Positions 51,993 through 60,629 of a DNA stretch of 64,000 nt are shown here, piece after piece. A program made the translations under genes and the position numbers. Under the pieces are notes generated by a model. The model was not told where the DNA came from and did not search any database. It saw nothing but the letters and a program-made list of their open reading frames with translations. How positions within the stretch are numbered: position 1 is the stretch's first letter; the number at the start of each line of letters is the position of its first letter. This DNA is from Saezia sanguinis (GTDB lineage Bacteria > Pseudomonadota > Gammaproteobacteria > Burkholderiales > Burkholderiaceae_C): assembly GCF_003991585.1 (NCBI RefSeq), contig NZ_PQSP01000001.1:434001-498000 (forward strand), read 5' to 3'.

Positions 51993-52592
51993 ATGAAAAA
52001 GAAATGGCTTATCGCATCATTGGCAGGTTTCATATTACTGTCGGCAGGATGCTACTATGCGGTGACAAACTACAACATCCATCCTGAGCGGCAGGTAGGC
52101 GAAGTGGTTGATGCGCTTCACGGCGTTCCTGTCTATTACAACGGTGGTGTCAACCATGTACGCGGCAGAAACACCACTGCCGACGGCTACAACCTGGGGC
52201 TTGAATACCAGTGTGTTGAATTTGTAAAACGTTATTATTATGTACGCTTCGGGCATAAAATGCCCGACTCTTACGGCCATGCCAAAAGTTTTTTTAATAC
52301 CCAACTGGAAAGCGGCGCGCTGAATCCTCAGCGGGGCATGCTTCAGTTCAGCAACGGCAGCACAGTCATGCCGCAGGCAGATGATCTGCTGGTATTTCGC
52401 GCCACGCTGCTGAACCGTTACGGGCATGTTGCCGTCATTTCAGCGGTTACGGAAGATGCCATCGAAATCGTGCAACAAAATCCCGGCCCTTTTGCAAGCT
52501 CCAGAGAATCATTCAAACTGCTGCACGATGCCGATGGACAGTGGCGTATTGATCATTCGGCTGTCCTGGGCTTTTTAAGACTTCCTCCCTAA
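51993..52592 (+). CDS. CHAP-domain amidase/peptidase, probable lipoprotein
   Basis: A 199-residue cell-envelope protein. A short signal anchor ends in the lipobox LSAGC (Cys20). The CHAP domain (about 60-199) has the nucleophile Cys74 in YQCVEFVKRYYY and His145 in RYGHVAVIS, with Asn163 in VQQNPGP as the third residue. This version of CHAP resembles the amidase part of glutathionylspermidine synthetase, so either amide bonds of peptidoglycan or of a thiol-polyamine could be cut. It is another accessory gene in the mpl-RNB block. Confidence 0.82.
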   Translation: MKKKWLIASLAGFILLSAGCYYAVTNYNIHPERQVGEVVDALHGVPVYYNGGVNHVRGRNTTADGYNLGLEYQCVEFVKRYYYVRFGHKMPDSYGHAKSFFNTQLESGALNPQRGMLQFSNGSTVMPQADDLLVFRATLLNRYGHVAVISAVTEDAIEIVQQNPGPFASSRESFKLLHDADGQWRIDHSAVLGFLRLPP

Positions 52593-52763
52593 TGACAGGA
52601 GCCCGCTGTATGTCCCCCGGCGCACCAGAGCGTGTTAACACGCCTTAATTGATCTAAAATCCAGGCAAAACGATAAACCCGTTAAAATAAGCCGCCCGCT
52701 TTTAGGCAGCTTTATCGCATGCAGCGGATATTGACACCGTGCATTTTCTGAGAGGAACCGATT

Positions 52764-54830
52764 TTGACTTTTGCTTTGTTTGATGATGGTGGCAAATTTT
52801 TAGCCGGACGGGTCATGTCACAAACGGATACTTCGGCTCAGGTAGAATTGGATTCCGGCCGCCGCATCAAGGTCAAAGCTGCCAATATCGTGCTGACATT
52901 TGAACAGCCGCAGCCATCCGAGCTGATAGCGCAGGCTCAGACACTCTGCCCGGAAATCGACCTCGATCTGGCCTGGGAGTTTGCCCCGTCAGACGAGTTC
53001 AGCTTCACCGACTTCGCACGCGACTATTACGATGCCGGCGCCACGCCGGTACAGCAGACAGCGGTGCTGTTCCGCCTTTTTGAAGCACCGCATTATTTCC
53101 GGCGTACAGGGAAGGGACGCTTTAAAAAAGCCCCCGAAGAAATTGTGAAGGCCGCATTGCTTGCCATTGAACGCAAGCAGCAACAGCAACTGCAGGTCGA
53201 CGCCTGGGCACAGGAACTGATAGAAGGGCGCTGCCCGGAAAATATCGGCGAACAACTGTACAGAATTCTGTTCAAACCGGATAAAAATTCACTGGAATAC
53301 AAAGCCGTTGTCCAGGCCAGCCGGCAAAGCCAGGTGTCACCACTGGATTTATTCAAACGCTCCGGCGCCATCTCATCGGCCTACCAGTTCCACTGGCAGC
53401 GGTTTTTATATGAGTTTTTCCCCAAGGGAACACAGTTTCCATCATCTTTACCCGAGCCTGATCTGAAAGCCACGCGTGATCTGCCATTGGCCGATGTGCG
53501 TGCATTCAGCATTGATGATTCGGCAACCACCGAAATTGATGATGCCTTATCTGTACAAGGGCTGGGCAGCGGTACTGTCACCCTAGGTATTCACATTGCA
53601 GCACCGGGGCTGGGCATTTCACCGGCAGATGCCATCGACCATGTGGCACGTAACCGGCTTTCCACGGTCTATATGCCGGGCTGGAAAATCACCATGCTTC
53701 CTGATGACATCGTGCAGCAATTTACCTTGCTGGAAGGGCAGGCATGCCCAGCGGTTTCACTGTATGCCAGCTATGACGAACAGTCACTTGAATTCAAAGG
53801 CCAGGTCACACGGCTTGAGCAGGTACCGATTGAGCGCAACCTGCGCTACGATCTGCTCGAAGATACCATTACCGAAGAAACGCTTTCCGGCCAGGCCCCG
53901 GCTGATTATGAATACGCCAATGAGCTGGCGTTTCTGTTCAAACTGGCCAGGCATCTGAAAGCCAAACGCGAAGAAGTGCGCGGCAAGCCCGAGCTGTTCC
54001 ATCATCCGGATTATGCTTTTCGCCTGCTGGATGAAAATGGCCAAACCAATACAACAGAACCTGTCGGCAGTGAACAGGTCAGCATCGGTGAGCGCAAACG
54101 CGGCTCTCCCCTGGACCTGATTGTTGCCGAAAGCATGATTGTGGCCAACGCCACCTGGGGCAGCTGGCTTGCCTCGGTCGGTGTGCCAGGCATTTACCGC
54201 AGCCAGTACAGCATGGCTCCCGGTGTCAAAGTGCGCATGAGCACCAAAGCCTTGCCACATGCTGGGCTAGGCGTGCCGCAATACATATGGAGCACATCGC
54301 CGCTGCGCCGCTACACCGACCTGGTGAACCAGTGGCAGATCATTGCATGTGCCAAACATGGCTCCACTGCCGCCCTGGCAGCACCATTCAAGTCCAAAGA
54401 TGCAGACTTGTTTTCCATTATTTCCGCCTTTGAGGCTGCTTATGCAGGATATAACGGTTTTCAGCGCACCATTGAACGGTACTGGACTTTGCTTTATCTG
54501 CAGCAGCAGGGTATCACTGAGCTGGAAGCTACCGTCATGAGAGACGGAATAGTGCGTGCCAGCCACTTGCCACTGGTTTTTTTGGCTGTCGGAGCCCAAA
54601 ACCAGCCCCGCGGTACTGTGGTTCTTGTTAAGATCACCACTGTTGACCTGCTGACACTGGATGTCAGTGCACAGCTTGAGAAGGTGATACAAACCATTGG
54701 CGTTGCCGGGCAGGATACCCCGCAGCAAACCGACGAAGAAAGCGCTGATGAAGATGATGATGCCATGACCGGTCCGATTGAACTGGCAGTAGATATACAG
54801 GCCGGTGAAGAAGGACAGGCGACTCTCTAG
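52764..54830 (+). CDS. RNB-domain exoribonuclease (RNase II/R family)
   Basis: A 688-residue 3'-5' exoribonuclease. The RNB domain (about 245-555) shows FSIDDSATTEIDDALSV, in which the second acidic ligand position is Glu rather than the Asp of E. coli RNase II, IHIAAP, STVYMPG, and the C-terminal STSPLRRYTDLVNQWQI. A basic N-terminal section and a C-terminal S1-like part with an acidic tail complete it. The start is TTG at 52764 after GAGGAA. In Burkholderiales this gene precedes a TonB-family gene and aroE. Confidence 0.91.
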   Translation: MTFALFDDGGKFLAGRVMSQTDTSAQVELDSGRRIKVKAANIVLTFEQPQPSELIAQAQTLCPEIDLDLAWEFAPSDEFSFTDFARDYYDAGATPVQQTAVLFRLFEAPHYFRRTGKGRFKKAPEEIVKAALLAIERKQQQQLQVDAWAQELIEGRCPENIGEQLYRILFKPDKNSLEYKAVVQASRQSQVSPLDLFKRSGAISSAYQFHWQRFLYEFFPKGTQFPSSLPEPDLKATRDLPLADVRAFSIDDSATTEIDDALSVQGLGSGTVTLGIHIAAPGLGISPADAIDHVARNRLSTVYMPGWKITMLPDDIVQQFTLLEGQACPAVSLYASYDEQSLEFKGQVTRLEQVPIERNLRYDLLEDTITEETLSGQAPADYEYANELAFLFKLARHLKAKREEVRGKPELFHHPDYAFRLLDENGQTNTTEPVGSEQVSIGERKRGSPLDLIVAESMIVANATWGSWLASVGVPGIYRSQYSMAPGVKVRMSTKALPHAGLGVPQYIWSTSPLRRYTDLVNQWQIIACAKHGSTAALAAPFKSKDADLFSIISAFEAAYAGYNGFQRTIERYWTLLYLQQQGITELEATVMRDGIVRASHLPLVFLAVGAQNQPRGTVVLVKITTVDLLTLDVSAQLEKVIQTIGVAGQDTPQQTDEESADEDDDAMTGPIELAVDIQAGEEGQATL

Positions 54831-55989
54831 TAAAATAACAGAATTACAGAAAACAGAGGTAAAGGGATTGAGTCCGGGAAGCAAAAAAAACGCAGCACCT
54901 GATCCGGCAGCAGATGACGCCGCACAGACAGCTAAAGCGCCCAAGGCTGCCAAAACAGCCAGAGCGCCAAGGGCAGCTAAAGCATCGCCTAAAACGGCTG
55001 AAACAAAGAAGAAAAGCAAAGCCGCTACCGGAACAACTGCCCCCAGGCGGAGGAAAAAGGCCGAGCCTGCTGCCACACCTGCGCCGGTGCTGCTGGACCT
55101 GGATTCCGCACTGACGCCCAAGCAATCCAATACGGTTTTGCGTACCGCCATCATCGTGTCGGTTGTTTTCCACCTGGCTTTACTGACCATTAAGTTCACC
55201 GACCCCGAAGCCATTAATGACTTCTTCCAGCGCTCGTCGCTTGAAGTGGTGCTCATCAACGCACAAAGCGAGGAAGCGCCCACCAACCCTCAGGTCAGAG
55301 CCCAGTACAACTATGCCGGCGGCGGGGATTCAGAAGAAAAAGTCTACGCAACATCTTCAGAAACACATTCCGAGGTTTTCTCTGCGGGCGATTCCTTCGA
55401 CGAAATCCAGGCCAAACTCAATGCCGCACGAGAAGAATCCATGCGCATCCTGACCCAGGTTAAAGCACAATACGCGCAGCTTCCACCAATTGACCCCAGT
55501 TGGGGTGAAAATGACCCGCGCCGCAGAGCCGAGGAAGAGCGCAGGCGGCAGCTTTCCAATACCATTGCAGCCATTGAACAGCGTATTCAGGAAGAAAATG
55601 CACGCCCCCGGCGCATGTACATCGGCCCTGCAGCCCGCAGCGACGCGCAGGCCATGTACTACGACATGGTCCGGCAGAAAATTGAACAACGCGGCACAGA
55701 GAGCTTCCCTCAATATGCAGGATTGCCGTTGTATGGCTCGCTTTTGATGGAAGTAGTGGTAAGCCCGAAGGGGCAAATGGTCAGTGCCAGCGTCCTGCAA
55801 AGCTCTGGCAATGCCGTGCTGGACCGCCAGGCCCAGGCCATTGCGCTGAAAGCCGGCCCATTTTCCGCTGCCCCGCCAGAACTGCTGCGTGTTGAACAGA
55901 ACGTGGAGTTTGTCTTCGTCATGCGCTTTAACTTCCTGAATGAAGGCAAACTGACAACAGAGTTGATGGAGCGGGTCAACCCTCAGTGA
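54805..55989 (+). CDS. TonB-family energy-transducing protein
   Basis: A 394-residue protein with a Lys/Ala/Pro-rich cytoplasmic head (about 1-108), a single membrane helix (TAIIVSVVFHLALLTIKF, about 114-131), a coiled-coil periplasmic part rich in Glu/Arg (about 190-275), and a TonB C-terminal domain (about 300-385; SLLMEVVVSPKGQMVSASVLQSSGNAVLDRQA). The GTG at 54805 overlaps the exonuclease gene by 26 bp; a TTG near 54868 after GGTAAAGGGA is an alternative. It probably transmits energy to an outer-membrane receptor. ExbB/ExbD are not near. Confidence 0.87.
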   Translation: MKKDRRLSSKITELQKTEVKGLSPGSKKNAAPDPAADDAAQTAKAPKAAKTARAPRAAKASPKTAETKKKSKAATGTTAPRRRKKAEPAATPAPVLLDLDSALTPKQSNTVLRTAIIVSVVFHLALLTIKFTDPEAINDFFQRSSLEVVLINAQSEEAPTNPQVRAQYNYAGGGDSEEKVYATSSETHSEVFSAGDSFDEIQAKLNAAREESMRILTQVKAQYAQLPPIDPSWGENDPRRRAEEERRRQLSNTIAAIEQRIQEENARPRRMYIGPAARSDAQAMYYDMVRQKIEQRGTESFPQYAGLPLYGSLLMEVVVSPKGQMVSASVLQSSGNAVLDRQAQAIALKAGPFSAAPPELLRVEQNVEFVFVMRFNFLNEGKLTTELMERVNPQ

Positions 55990-56038
55990 TGCCTGAAACC
56001 GGGCGCTGCATTTTTGATTTCGTCATAAGGGTTACGCT

Positions 56039-56902
56039 ATGAGCCGCCAGCTTTCACACTCCAACATCTATGCTGTTGTTGGCAACCCTGTTGAGCACAG
56101 CCTGTCTCCGCGTATACATGCCTTATTTGCGCAGGCCACCGGTCAGGAGATTCGTTATGGCAGGCTGCTGTCTCCTTTAGACGGCTTTTCACAATGCATT
56201 GCGGATTTTGCCGCTTCTGGCGCACATGGTGCCAATGTGACAGTTCCTTTCAAGTTTGAGGCACTGAAACTCGCTACCCATGCAACACCGCGCGCGCAGT
56301 TGGCAGGTGCTGCTAATACGTTGCGATTTGACGCCACATTACCAGACAAATCCTGGCAGGCCGATAATACCGATGGCGCCGGCCTGGTACGAGATATCAC
56401 TCACAATGCCGGCACACCTTTGCGTGGGCAGCATGTATTATTGATTGGTGCAGGAGGCGCATCATCCGGTGTACTGGGCCCCCTGATTGAAGCCTGCCCC
56501 GAACGGATTACCGTGGCGAACCGCAGCTTGCATAAAGCACAGGCTTTAATCGCCAGACACTCAGCCCTGGCACAAACACATGAGGTAGAACTAAAGGCTA
56601 CGAACCTGGACGATTGTGGCAGCAGCTACCACGTGGTGATCAACGGGACTTCCAGCAGCCTTGAAGGTGCCGGGGTACCGGTTTCTGCCACAGTTTTGCG
56701 CCCAGGAGCCATGGCGCTGGACATGATGTACGGCCCGCCAGCTCAGCCATTCCTGAGCTGGGCGCAGTCACACCAGGCCTGTGGGCGCGATGGCCTGGGT
56801 ATGCTGGTGGAGCAGGCGGCTGAGTCATTCCTGTTCTGGCGTGGTGTGCGCCCTGAAGGTGCCCCGGTACTTGAACAACTGCGCAAGGAGGCACACGCGT
56901 GA
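56039..56902 (+). CDS. aroE: Shikimate dehydrogenase
   Basis: A 287-residue NADP-dependent enzyme that reduces 3-dehydroshikimate to shikimate in aromatic amino acid synthesis. YAVVGNPVEHSLSPRIHALFA (shikimate site), NVTVPFKFEA with the catalytic Lys, NTDGAGLVRDI, and the nucleotide loop LLIGAGGASSGVLGPLI are all present. It follows the TonB-family gene by about 50 bp. In related genomes mtgA comes next; here only a short remnant follows. Confidence 0.95.
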   Translation: MSRQLSHSNIYAVVGNPVEHSLSPRIHALFAQATGQEIRYGRLLSPLDGFSQCIADFAASGAHGANVTVPFKFEALKLATHATPRAQLAGAANTLRFDATLPDKSWQADNTDGAGLVRDITHNAGTPLRGQHVLLIGAGGASSGVLGPLIEACPERITVANRSLHKAQALIARHSALAQTHEVELKATNLDDCGSSYHVVINGTSSSLEGAGVPVSATVLRPGAMALDMMYGPPAQPFLSWAQSHQACGRDGLGMLVEQAAESFLFWRGVRPEGAPVLEQLRKEAHA

Positions 56903-56976
56903 ACTCACTTTCATTTGAAGTATGCGAAGTATTATTGGTACAGTACAAACTAAGAAAATTTTCAAAAAAGGACTAG
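56899..56976 (+). other. Coupled 25-codon reading frame after aroE (possible remnant of a lost gene)
   Basis: A GTG at 56899 overlaps the aroE stop codon (GTGA) and is preceded by AAGGAGG (56885-56891), an ideal ribosome site. The frame ends after 25 codons at 56976. Its product, VNSLSFEVCEVLLVQYKLRK..., resembles nothing known. Position and signals fit a deleted mtgA, or a tiny translated peptide. Confidence 0.35.
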
Positions 56977-57022
56977 CCAAACAGGAAAAAATCAGGTTAT
57001 AATTCCATCTTTCGAAATTTAA

Positions 57023-57098
57023 GGGCCTTTAGCTCAGTCGGTAGAGCAGCGGACTTTTAATCCGTTGGTCGCGAGTTCGAGTCTCGCAGGGCCCACCA
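57023..57098 (+). tRNA. tRNA-Lys (anticodon TTT)
   Basis: A full cloverleaf with encoded CCA: acceptor GGGCCTT/AGGGCCC (one G-T pair), D-arm AGCTCAGTCGGTAGAGC, anticodon stem GCGGA/TCCGT around loop CTTTTAA (anticodon TTT, Lys), T-arm GCGAGTTCGAGTCTCGC. A terminator follows 14 bp later. Confidence 0.97.
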
Positions 57099-57111
57099 GA
57101 ATTTTGATCAG

Positions 57112-57137
57112 AAACAGCCCAACGTGGCTGTTTTTTT
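57112..57137 (+). terminator. Terminator after tRNA-Lys
   Basis: Stem AAACAGCC/GGCTGTTT with a 6-nt loop, running into a T-rich tail (TTTTTTTA). Confidence 0.9.
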
Positions 57138-57264
57138 ATGCATGAAAAATTTCTGACCCATAGATGTAAACACAGATTGATACTGGCATCAGATTAAAGG
57201 CTTTATTCTGTGGGACAATCGGTACCTGCATTCACCCTCCGCTATCCAACGTACATTTGTCATC

Positions 57265-58071
57265 ATGCTGGTTCACCCCCAATTCAACCCTGTAGCCCTT
57301 GATTTAGGTATCATCTCTGTGCATTGGTACGGCCTGATGTACCTGGTTGCATTTTTGCTGTTTTGGTGGCTTGGTTCTTTACGTTGCAAACAACCCCATA
57401 TTGCTGCTCAGGGCTGGCAACGCAAGGATATTGAAGACTTGCTGTTTATTGGTGTCATCGGGGTCGTTGTGGGCGGACGCCTAGGCTATATTCTGTTTTA
57501 TAAGCTGGGCTACTATCTTGCACACCCTTTGGAAATTTTTGCCTTGCAGCAAGGGGGCATGTCTTTTCACGGCGGTTTTCTGGGCGTACTGCTGGCCTCA
57601 GCCATTTATGCCTATGTCAAAAAAAGAAACTGGTTTGATATCACCGACCTGGTGGCGCCATGCATACCATTGGGCATTGCTGCGGGCCGGCTTGGCAACT
57701 TCATCAACGGAGAATTATGGGGCAGGGCGGCAGATCCGTCACTCCCCTGGGCTATGGCTTTTCCGCAAAGCGGCAGTATGATTGCACGCCACCCTTCGCA
57801 ATTGTATGAACTGGTTCTGGAAGGCATTTTGCTCTTCATCATTCTGTGGATATATGCCCGCAAACCTCATGCCCGGGCACGTGTGTCTGCATTATTTCTT
57901 GGTGGTTATGGCGTATTCCGGTTCATTGTGGAATTTTTCCGTGAACCAGACAGCTTTTTGGGGCTGCAGGCCTTTGACCTCAGCCGCGGGCAGTGGCTGT
58001 GTGTGCCCATGATTTTAGGCGCTGTCGTTTTGTATATGTGGGCAGGAACCAGACAGAGCAATAAACAATAG
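57265..58071 (+). CDS. lgt: Prolipoprotein diacylglyceryl transferase
   Basis: A 268-residue inner-membrane enzyme that attaches diacylglycerol to the lipobox Cys, first step of lipoprotein maturation. The start [24 protein letters not shown] is typical, [12 protein letters not shown] carries the catalytic-region His, and [16 protein letters not shown] is the Lgt signature. Seven hydrophobic segments. It stands alone after tRNA-Lys. Confidence 0.96.
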   Translation: MLVHPQFNPVALDLGIISVHWYGLMYLVAFLLFWWLGSLRCKQPHIAAQGWQRKDIEDLLFIGVIGVVVGGRLGYILFYKLGYYLAHPLEIFALQQGGMSFHGGFLGVLLASAIYAYVKKRNWFDITDLVAPCIPLGIAAGRLGNFINGELWGRAADPSLPWAMAFPQSGSMIARHPSQLYELVLEGILLFIILWIYARKPHARARVSALFLGGYGVFRFIVEFFREPDSFLGLQAFDLSRGQWLCVPMILGAVVLYMWAGTRQSNKQ

Positions 58072-58126
58072 ACGCCGCCACCCAATGAAAAGGCGGTACA
58101 TGACTCTGCTATACACTTAATCTCAG

Positions 58127-59041
58127 TTACAGCAGTTCAATGCCGTCCAGCGTTTTCATGCACTGTTGCCTTATGATCTGCACAAAATCAGCAATGTATT
58201 GCTTGACCGCCAACTGCCTTGACGCAATTGCATAAAGCTCACTCCATAAACCATGTGCACCGATATGGCGGGCAATCACGTAGTCATGGTCCACATAGCT
58301 CTTCACACCCCAGTTGGGCAGGGCTGCAATGCCACGCTGGCTTGCAACCAGTTGCAAAATATTAAGCGTCAGCTCTGCGGTCCGTCGTTTGTAGTGAATG
58401 CCTGCAGGCTGCAGAATCTCCCGGATGAAATCTATTTTTTCAACTGGAACCGGGTAGGTGATCAGCGTTTCACCAGCAACATCGCTGGCCTGAATTGTTT
58501 TGCAATGTCGCAGCGGATGGCCTGGAGCCAGCACCGCCAGAATTTCAAACCGGAATAAAGGAAAATTGGTTAGCAGTTTGCTGCGCGCCTTGATGCCGGC
58601 AATGACCAGGTCGGCCTTACCTTCTTCAATCAGGTCAACCGGCTCACTGTGAAAACCGGAAACCAGGTCGATATTGATTTGTGGCCAGCGTGCATGGAAT
58701 GTATCCAGCACCGGCATCAGCCATTCAAAACATGTATGACACTCCAGTGCCACACGCAGTTCTTCATTGGCCGATTCATCTTTCATGCGTACCAGATCAC
58801 GTTCCGCCTGGCTGGTTTCACTGACGACCATACGAGCCAATTCCAGCAGCCGTTCTCCGGCTGGTGTGAATACCACGCCCGAACGTGAACGTGTTAACAA
58901 AGATATGCCGTAATAATCTTCCAATGCACGCAACTGATGCGACAGGGCAGACTGCGTCAGGTGAACCTGTTTGGCCGCAAGTGCCAGTTTACCCGTCTGG
59001 GCAATGGCCAGAATCGATTTGAGGTGGCGTAGTTCAAGCAT
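58127..59041 (-). CDS. LysR-family regulator, MetR-like
   Basis: A 304-residue LysR-type regulator. The N-terminal helix-turn-helix (MLELRHLKSILAIAQTGKLALAAKQVHLTQSALSHQLRALE) and the effector domain with YPVPVEKIDFIREILQPAGIHYKRRTAELTLNILQLVASQRGIAALPNWGVKSYVDHDYV match MetR, the homocysteine-sensing activator of methionine synthesis. No met gene is adjacent in the window. It is convergent with lgt and divergent from the AI-2E-family gene. Confidence 0.88.
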   Translation of the reverse strand: MLELRHLKSILAIAQTGKLALAAKQVHLTQSALSHQLRALEDYYGISLLTRSRSGVVFTPAGERLLELARMVVSETSQAERDLVRMKDESANEELRVALECHTCFEWLMPVLDTFHARWPQINIDLVSGFHSEPVDLIEEGKADLVIAGIKARSKLLTNFPLFRFEILAVLAPGHPLRHCKTIQASDVAGETLITYPVPVEKIDFIREILQPAGIHYKRRTAELTLNILQLVASQRGIAALPNWGVKSYVDHDYVIARHIGAHGLWSELYAIASRQLAVKQYIADFVQIIRQQCMKTLDGIELL

Positions 59042-59343
59042 GAATTTTATTCAACAAAACTGGCTTTTATTGTAAAGTTTTTTCAAAATTAACGCTGACG
59101 TGTTCAAAGCCGCCTTTTGTTGAAAATACCCCAGAGCTCCCCCTTACTCGCATGTGGCAGAAGGTGTCATTACTGTCACACTCAAGACAAATTGAGTACA
59201 ATGCTGTCGCTGGATCTGTGATTCTACGGTATGATTACGACTGACACGGAATTATAAAAATATTTCATGTAATTTTGCTTTATGATCACACGTTGTTCCC
59301 CGACAATGTACCCCTTGTATTTGCTTTAAAGGCTTAAAAAATA
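59042..59343. promoter_or_regulatory. Divergent control region of the MetR-like and AI-2E-family genes
   Basis: 302 bp with AT-rich flanks. TTCA/TGAA half-sites occur near 59050-59130, as expected for MetR autoregulation, but no full TGAA-N5-TTCA dyad could be fixed. No small gene was recognised. Confidence 0.35.
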
Positions 59344-60564
59344 ATGACGCGCCAGTCTATTGAAAAAAGCACCTTTTTACTGCTGCTTGTGGCCGTATCG
59401 CTGGCATTTCTGCTGGTGATCTCCAACTTTTACGGTGCCATTTTCTGGGCCCTGATTCTGGCCCTGATCTTTATGCCGCTGCACCGGCGCTTTCTGAAAC
59501 TGTTTGGTGATCGGCCCAATGCCGCATCTTTTGCCAGTTTGTCCGTGTGTATATTGCTGGCGATTATCCCGATGATTCTCATCATTTTCGCCATTGTGCA
59601 GGAATGCATGGCACTGATCACAAGTATCACCGACGAAACCACGGGAAAAATAACCATCACGCCTTATCTTGACCAGCTATGGGCCGCCATTCCGGATTCT
59701 CTGAAAGAATGGATTGACCGCATCGGCGTAGAAGAATTGGCCGACATACGCTCTAAATTTGAGCAGGCTGCCGCCAGTACAGCGTCTGTCGTCGGCAAAA
59801 CACTGGTTGGCTGGGGACAGAATGCTTTTGGTTTTGCTGTGGCATTCTGTGTCATGCTGTACCTGTTGTTTTTCCTGTTTCGGGACGGCGAGAAACTGGC
59901 CCAGCAAGTGGTTGATTATGTGCCGCTGAGCCCCAGCTACAAAAAACACCTGTTCCAAAAATTCATTACCGTCGTCAAAGCTACAGTCAAAGGCAACATT
60001 GTAGTTGCCATAATTCAGGGAGCCTTAGGGGGAATTGCTTTTTATGCACTGGATGTGCAGGGTGCCTTGCTGTGGGGCGTGCTGATGAGCTTCCTGTCGC
60101 TGCTGCCTGCTGTGGGAGCCTCGCTGGTATGGGGCCCCGTTGCCATCTATTTTCTGGCAACAGGAAAAATTGGGGCAGGCATATTCCTGATTGTGTTTGG
60201 ATCGCTGGTAATTGGTATGGTCGATAATGTGCTGCGTCCGATCCTGGTAGGCAAAGATACCAAATTGCCTGACTATGTTGTGCTGATCACCACGCTGGGG
60301 GGCATGTCACTGGTGGGTCTGAATGGTTTTGTCATTGGGCCCTTGATAGCAGCCTTGTTCATTGCTGCCTGGGGACTGCTGGACCAGGAGCGCACCGAAG
60401 AAGCCCGGCAAAAAGAGCAGCGCCAGCAATACCGTCCACGCAGGAAAGGCAGAAAGGAAAGGGAGTCTGAGGGTGGTGCGGCTCAGCAAAAGCAGCAGAG
60501 CAGGGACAGGGACACACAAAAAGATATGCCCCTGTGGACCGATACGCAAACACCTAAAGAATAA
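59344..60564 (+). CDS. AI-2E-family membrane transporter (UPF0118)
   Basis: A 406-residue inner-membrane protein of the AI-2E/YdiK/TqsA superfamily with about seven to eight helices. LLALIFMPLHRRFLK-like N-terminal pair, GWGQNAFGFAVAFCVMLYLLFFLFRDGEKL, the hallmark GALGGIAFYALDVQGALLWGVLMSFLSLLPAVGASLVWGPVAIY, and DNVLRPILVGKDTKLPDYVVLITTLGGM. The C-terminal 60 residues are charged (Arg/Glu/Gln-rich). Members export autoinducer-2 or move Na/H; the role here is unknown. Confidence 0.9.
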   Translation: MTRQSIEKSTFLLLLVAVSLAFLLVISNFYGAIFWALILALIFMPLHRRFLKLFGDRPNAASFASLSVCILLAIIPMILIIFAIVQECMALITSITDETTGKITITPYLDQLWAAIPDSLKEWIDRIGVEELADIRSKFEQAAASTASVVGKTLVGWGQNAFGFAVAFCVMLYLLFFLFRDGEKLAQQVVDYVPLSPSYKKHLFQKFITVVKATVKGNIVVAIIQGALGGIAFYALDVQGALLWGVLMSFLSLLPAVGASLVWGPVAIYFLATGKIGAGIFLIVFGSLVIGMVDNVLRPILVGKDTKLPDYVVLITTLGGMSLVGLNGFVIGPLIAALFIAAWGLLDQERTEEARQKEQRQQYRPRRKGRKERESEGGAAQQKQQSRDRDTQKDMPLWTDTQTPKE

Positions 60565-60606
60565 AAGGTATCACCTTTCGGCTGTGAAAATCATGAGAGG
60601 TGCATC

Positions 60607-60629
60607 GTAACGCGCCAATGGCGCGTTAC
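60607..60629. terminator. Hairpin at the convergent end of the AI-2E-family and phoH genes
   Basis: A perfect 10-bp stem GTAACGCGCC/GGCGCGTTAC with loop AAT; it includes the phoH stop codon region. No T-run follows in either direction, so termination may be weak or assisted. Confidence 0.5.

Noticed and set aside
54267..55286. Minus-strand open frame of 339 codons across the RNB and TonB-family genes
   Set aside because: Antisense to two recognised genes, and its hydrophobic stretch is the mirror of the Lys/Ala-rich region.
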